A DNA stretch of 64,000 bases from Arthrobacter sp. MYb214 (GTDB lineage Bacteria > Actinomycetota > Actinomycetes > Actinomycetales > Micrococcaceae). A program made the position numbers and the translations under genes. Positions 59,781-64,000 of this stretch are shown piece after piece. Every line of letters starts with the position of its first letter. Position 1 is the first letter of the stretch. The notes beneath the pieces are model-generated. The model was given only the letters and a program-made list of their open reading frames with translations. It had not been told where the DNA came from and searched no databases. Location: assembly GCF_002979865.1 (NCBI RefSeq), contig NZ_PCPZ01000006.1, forward strand, positions 162,049 to 226,048. The letters run 5' to 3'.

Positions 59781-61712
59781 GTGTCTTCTGACATGCCCGT
59801 AAACACCGACGACAACCAGACCCCGGAAGAGCCAACCGTGCTCTTCTCCGAACTTGGCCTGGATGCCCGCGTGCTTGCATCGCTTGCCGACCTTGGCTAC
59901 GAAAAGCCATCGCCGATCCAGGCAGCGACCATTCCACTGCTTCTCGAAGGCCGCGACGTTGTCGGCCTGGCCCAGACCGGTACCGGCAAGACCGCTGCTT
60001 TCGCGCTTCCTGCCCTGTCCCGCATGGCAGAGCTGGCTGACACCAATGGTCCAGCCAAGACCCCGCAGATCCTGGTTCTGGCTCCAACCCGCGAGCTGGC
60101 CCTCCAGGTCGCCGAAGCCTTCACTTCCTACGCCAAGTACCTGCCGAACTTCACCGTTCTGCCAGTGTACGGCGGCTCGCCATACGGCCCGCAGCTCAAC
60201 GGCTTGCGCCGTGGCGCCCAGGTAGTCGTTGGTACCCCAGGTCGCGTTATCGACCACATCAACAAGGGTTCCTTGGACCTGTCGAACCTGCAGTACGTTG
60301 TCCTTGATGAGGCCGACGAAATGCTGCGCATGGGCTTCGCCGAAGAGGTCGACAAGATCTTGGAAGCTACCCCGGAGGACAAGCAGGTTGCCCTGTTCTC
60401 GGCAACCATGCCACGCACCATCCGCCGCATCGCTTCGGAATACCTGCGCAACCCGCAGGAAGTTGCCGTGAAGTCCAAGCAGTCCACCGGCACCAACATC
60501 ACACAGCGCTACCTGCAGGTCATGGGCGCCCACAAGCTGGACGCCATGACCCGCATCCTGGAATCCGAGTCGTTCGAAGGCGTTATCACCTTCGTCCGCA
60601 CCAAGATGGCTACCGAGGACCTGGCCGACAAGCTGAAGGCCCGCGGCTTCACCGCGGCTGCCATCAACGGCGACATCCCTCAGCAGCAGCGTGAGCGCAC
60701 CGTGGAAAACCTGCGCTCGGGCAAGATCGATATCCTGGTTGCTACCGACGTGGCAGCTCGTGGCTTGGACGTTGAGCGTATTTCGCACGTTATCAACTTC
60801 GACATCCCGCATGACACCGAGTCCTACGTGCACCGCATTGGCCGTACCGGCCGTGCCGGCCGCTCGGGCGACGCGATCCTGTTCATGACCCCGCGCGAGA
60901 AGTACTTGCTGCGTGCCATCGAGAAGGCTACCCGCCAGCCGGTGACCCAGATGCAGCTGCCTTCGCTGGATTCGGTCAATGACCGTCGTATCCAGAAGTT
61001 CACCGATCGCATCGACAAGACCATCAGCGGCCAGGACCTGACCACCTTCCGCGAAATCGTGGAGAAGTTCGCTTCCGAGCACGAAGACCTGGACCAGCTG
61101 GAAATTGCAGCTGCACTGGCTCTGATGGCCCAGGGCGGCCGCCCGCTGCTGATGACCGAACCAGTCATGTCCCCTTCGAAGAAGGCACGCATGGATCGCC
61201 CAGAGCGCGGCGAGCGTAGCGAACGCGGTGACCGTGGCGATCGCGGTCCACGTGCCCGCAAGACCGCTGCCGAAGGCAACGCCATGTACCGTCTGGCCGT
61301 AGGCCGACGCAACCGCGTGCAGCCGGGCTCGATCGTTGGCGCACTGGCCAACGAGGGTGGCTTCGATTCTTCGGAAATCGGCGGCATCGAGATCCGTTCG
61401 GACCACACCCTGGTCGAGTTGCCAGCAGAGCTGAGCAAGGACCAGTGGCGTGCACTGTCCAAGACCCGCATCGGCGGCGAAGCCATCGAGCTCGAGCTCG
61501 ACAATGGCCGCAGCCCGCGCCGTGACGACGAAGGCGACCGCGGTGGCTTCCGTGGCGGCCGTGGTGGTGGCTTCGGCGGCGGACGCAGTGGCGGCCGTGG
61601 CGGTTTCGGTGGCGGACGCGGCGGCGGCCGTGGCGGCTTCGGCGGCGGCGGACGCGGCGGCAAGGATCGCTTCAGCGACTCGGGCCGCAGCGGTGGACGT
61701 CGCGACTACTAA
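59781..61712 (+). CDS. deaD: DEAD-box ATP-dependent RNA helicase (DeaD/CsdA-like)
   Basis: RNA helicase for ribosome assembly and mRNA turnover, 643 residues from GTG 59781 after GAGGT. The helicase core is at about 20-390, with Walker A AQTGTGKTAAF, PTRELA, VLDEADEML, SAT and HRIGRTGRAGR. A DbpA-type RNA-binding domain lies at about 508-580 (MYRLAVGRRNRVQPGSIVGALANEGG). The tail (about 585-643) is a Gly/Arg-rich RGG region with GGGRGG-like repeats, coded by GGC/CGT-rich DNA at 61550-61700. An Arg/Asp-rich linker (ERGERSERGDRGDRG) precedes the RNA-binding domain. Confidence 0.95.
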   Translation: MSSDMPVNTDDNQTPEEPTVLFSELGLDARVLASLADLGYEKPSPIQAATIPLLLEGRDVVGLAQTGTGKTAAFALPALSRMAELADTNGPAKTPQILVLAPTRELALQVAEAFTSYAKYLPNFTVLPVYGGSPYGPQLNGLRRGAQVVVGTPGRVIDHINKGSLDLSNLQYVVLDEADEMLRMGFAEEVDKILEATPEDKQVALFSATMPRTIRRIASEYLRNPQEVAVKSKQSTGTNITQRYLQVMGAHKLDAMTRILESESFEGVITFVRTKMATEDLADKLKARGFTAAAINGDIPQQQRERTVENLRSGKIDILVATDVAARGLDVERISHVINFDIPHDTESYVHRIGRTGRAGRSGDAILFMTPREKYLLRAIEKATRQPVTQMQLPSLDSVNDRRIQKFTDRIDKTISGQDLTTFREIVEKFASEHEDLDQLEIAAALALMAQGGRPLLMTEPVMSPSKKARMDRPERGERSERGDRGDRGPRARKTAAEGNAMYRLAVGRRNRVQPGSIVGALANEGGFDSSEIGGIEIRSDHTLVELPAELSKDQWRALSKTRIGGEAIELELDNGRSPRRDDEGDRGGFRGGRGGGFGGGRSGGRGGFGGGRGGGRGGFGGGGRGGKDRFSDSGRSGGRRDY

Positions 61713-61743
61713 GCCTGTCGCACGCAGCTGAACAGCATTGAAT

Positions 61744-61787
61744 AACGCCCTTGGGGCAAGCCGAAAGCTTGCCCCAAGGGCGTTTTT
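61744..61787. terminator. Bidirectional terminator deaD / thiC
   Basis: AACGCCCTTGGGGCAAGC pairs perfectly with its complement around a 5-nt loop, followed by TTTTT. Confidence 0.88.
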
Positions 61788-61804
61788 CGTGCGCCGCAGG
61801 CTAT

Positions 61805-63556
<1,752 letters not shown>

Positions 63557-63560
63557 TCAC

Positions 63561-63646
63561 TTCCTTCGCCGGCATTACCCGGACAGGTTCAACGGTCGCG
63601 GACGGCGATAGCCCGATCTCAGCCCTTGCCAGGGCACCCGTGTGGT
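63561..63646 (-). ncRNA. TPP riboswitch (THI element)
   Basis: The reverse strand shows the conserved blocks in order: ACGGGTGCCC, GGGCTGAGA, then TTGAACCTGTCCGGGTAATG and CCGGCGAAGGAA at the 3' side. The last block overlaps GAAGGAAGTGAG, which contains the putative thiC SD, so ligand binding could hide it and control translation. Upstream TTGCGT and TGCTAAGTT are a possible promoter. Confidence 0.93.
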
Positions 63647-63656
63647 CGCGAACAAC

Positions 63657-63882
63657 TTAGCACGCTTGCGAGGAGTAAACGCAAACCCAGTGGTCAGGGC
63701 CTGACATCAAGGAAGTGGGAAGGGCCGGCTGTGGCGGGCCAGGATGCTTTTCATTGGCCGGAGACTCTTGCCGGGGGCACCTGGAATCCGGGGCGCAAGG
63801 CGCGGCCGATAGCCGGTGCTGCAGCTTGGGGTGCGCCTTGGGCCATGCTCGCAGTGGCTACACGGCATCTGCGGGATAAACG
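63657..63882. other. Intergenic region between thiC leader and tRNA-Thr
   Basis: 226 bp without a convincing gene. The left edge probably carries the thiC promoter on the reverse strand. The rest shows nothing recognisable. Confidence 0.5.
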
Positions 63883-63919
63883 AAAAGAGAGGCAATCTGG
63901 AACCAGATTGCCTCTCTTA
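63883..63919 (-). terminator. Terminator after tRNA-Thr
   Basis: AAGAGAGGCAATCTGG and its complement form a 16-bp stem; on the reverse strand TTTTCG follows. Confidence 0.85.
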
Positions 63920-63924
63920 TTTCG

Positions 63925-63996
63925 AGCCCCCTGCCGGAATCGATCCGGCGACCTCGTTCTTACCAAGAACGCGCTCTACCACTGAGCTAAGGGGGC
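63925..63996 (-). tRNA. tRNA-Thr (GGT)
   Basis: On the reverse strand GCCCCCT pairs with AGGGGGC. The D-arm TAGCTCAGTGGTAGAGC, the anticodon loop TTGGTAA (anticodon GGT) and the T-arm GCCGGATCGATTCCGGC are intact. The discriminator is T and CCA is not encoded. Length 72 nt. Confidence 0.95.
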
Positions 63997-64000
63997 AACA

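Noticed and set aside
61550..61700. Short GC-rich repeats that could suggest a repeat array or CRISPR
   Set aside because: They encode the Gly/Arg-rich tail of the helicase in frame; there are no spacers and no regular direct repeat length.

Overview
The window is a high-GC, densely coded stretch of an actinobacterial chromosome. It most probably comes from the Micrococcaceae (Arthrobacter/Glutamicibacter type). The indications are menaquinone (men) genes with a long-chain polyprenyl diphosphate synthase, an actinobacterial-style phenylacetate (paa) cluster with a TetR regulator, a MetS-type small transporter subunit, many GTG/TTG starts, and long GC-rich hairpins between convergent genes. 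The genus is inferred from gene content and sequence feel, not from a database search. No insertion sequence, prophage, CRISPR array, rRNA gene or replication origin was seen.

Layout. 1-4.0 kb: the 5' part of menB (cut by the window edge), an AnsP-like amino acid permease and an MHS-type MFS transporter. 4.3-27.6 kb: a complete phenylacetyl-CoA catabolic gene set in four transcription units: paaJ-paaF-paaH, paaZ, paaI-paaK-paaR (reverse strand) and paaABCDE-paaG. These units are separated by unrelated genes: SatP acetate permease with a LuxR/GAF regulator, a RIO kinase divergent from a tyrosine phosphatase, a PnuC-like membrane protein, a GNAT-GrpB fusion, oligopeptidase B, a glutamine-type ABC transporter with a fused binding protein and permease, and DoxX. 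Each paa unit is preceded by a copy of one palindrome that fits the PaaR motif, so the units look like one regulon. 27.7-32 kb: an Lrp regulator divergent from a three-gene branched-chain 2-oxoacid dehydrogenase operon. 32-45 kb: membrane proteins, then menC, phoX, menD, a second polar amino acid ABC transporter, menF and a polyprenyl diphosphate synthase. 45-51 kb: a HIT protein with a SUKH-like protein, then a GABA/amino-acid locus (PucR regulator, NSS symporter, MetS-like subunit, gabT). 51-64 kb: rarD, htpX, a small membrane protein with a heptamer repeat at its ribosome binding site, yajQ, tRNA-Tyr, thioredoxin, an AlkA-like glycosylase, cbs and metB, a DEAD-box helicase, thiC under a TPP riboswitch, and tRNA-Thr.

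How the genes work together. PaaK activates phenylacetate to the CoA ester. PaaABCDE epoxidises the ring, PaaG isomerises the epoxide to oxepin-CoA, and PaaZ opens and oxidises it. PaaJ, PaaF and PaaH complete beta-oxidation to acetyl-CoA and succinyl-CoA. PaaI clears dead-end CoA esters and PaaR represses until phenylacetyl-CoA appears. MenB, MenC, MenD, MenF and the prenyl synthase supply menaquinone, but menA, menE and menG are not in the window.

The observations most worth following up are the four-site PaaR regulon with transporter candidates beside it, paired CRP/GlxR-type sites at satP, the divergent RIO kinase/phosphatase pair, the 7-bp tandem repeat at the ribosome binding site at 53313-53333, and the long leader of the DEAD-box helicase with a small upstream ORF.
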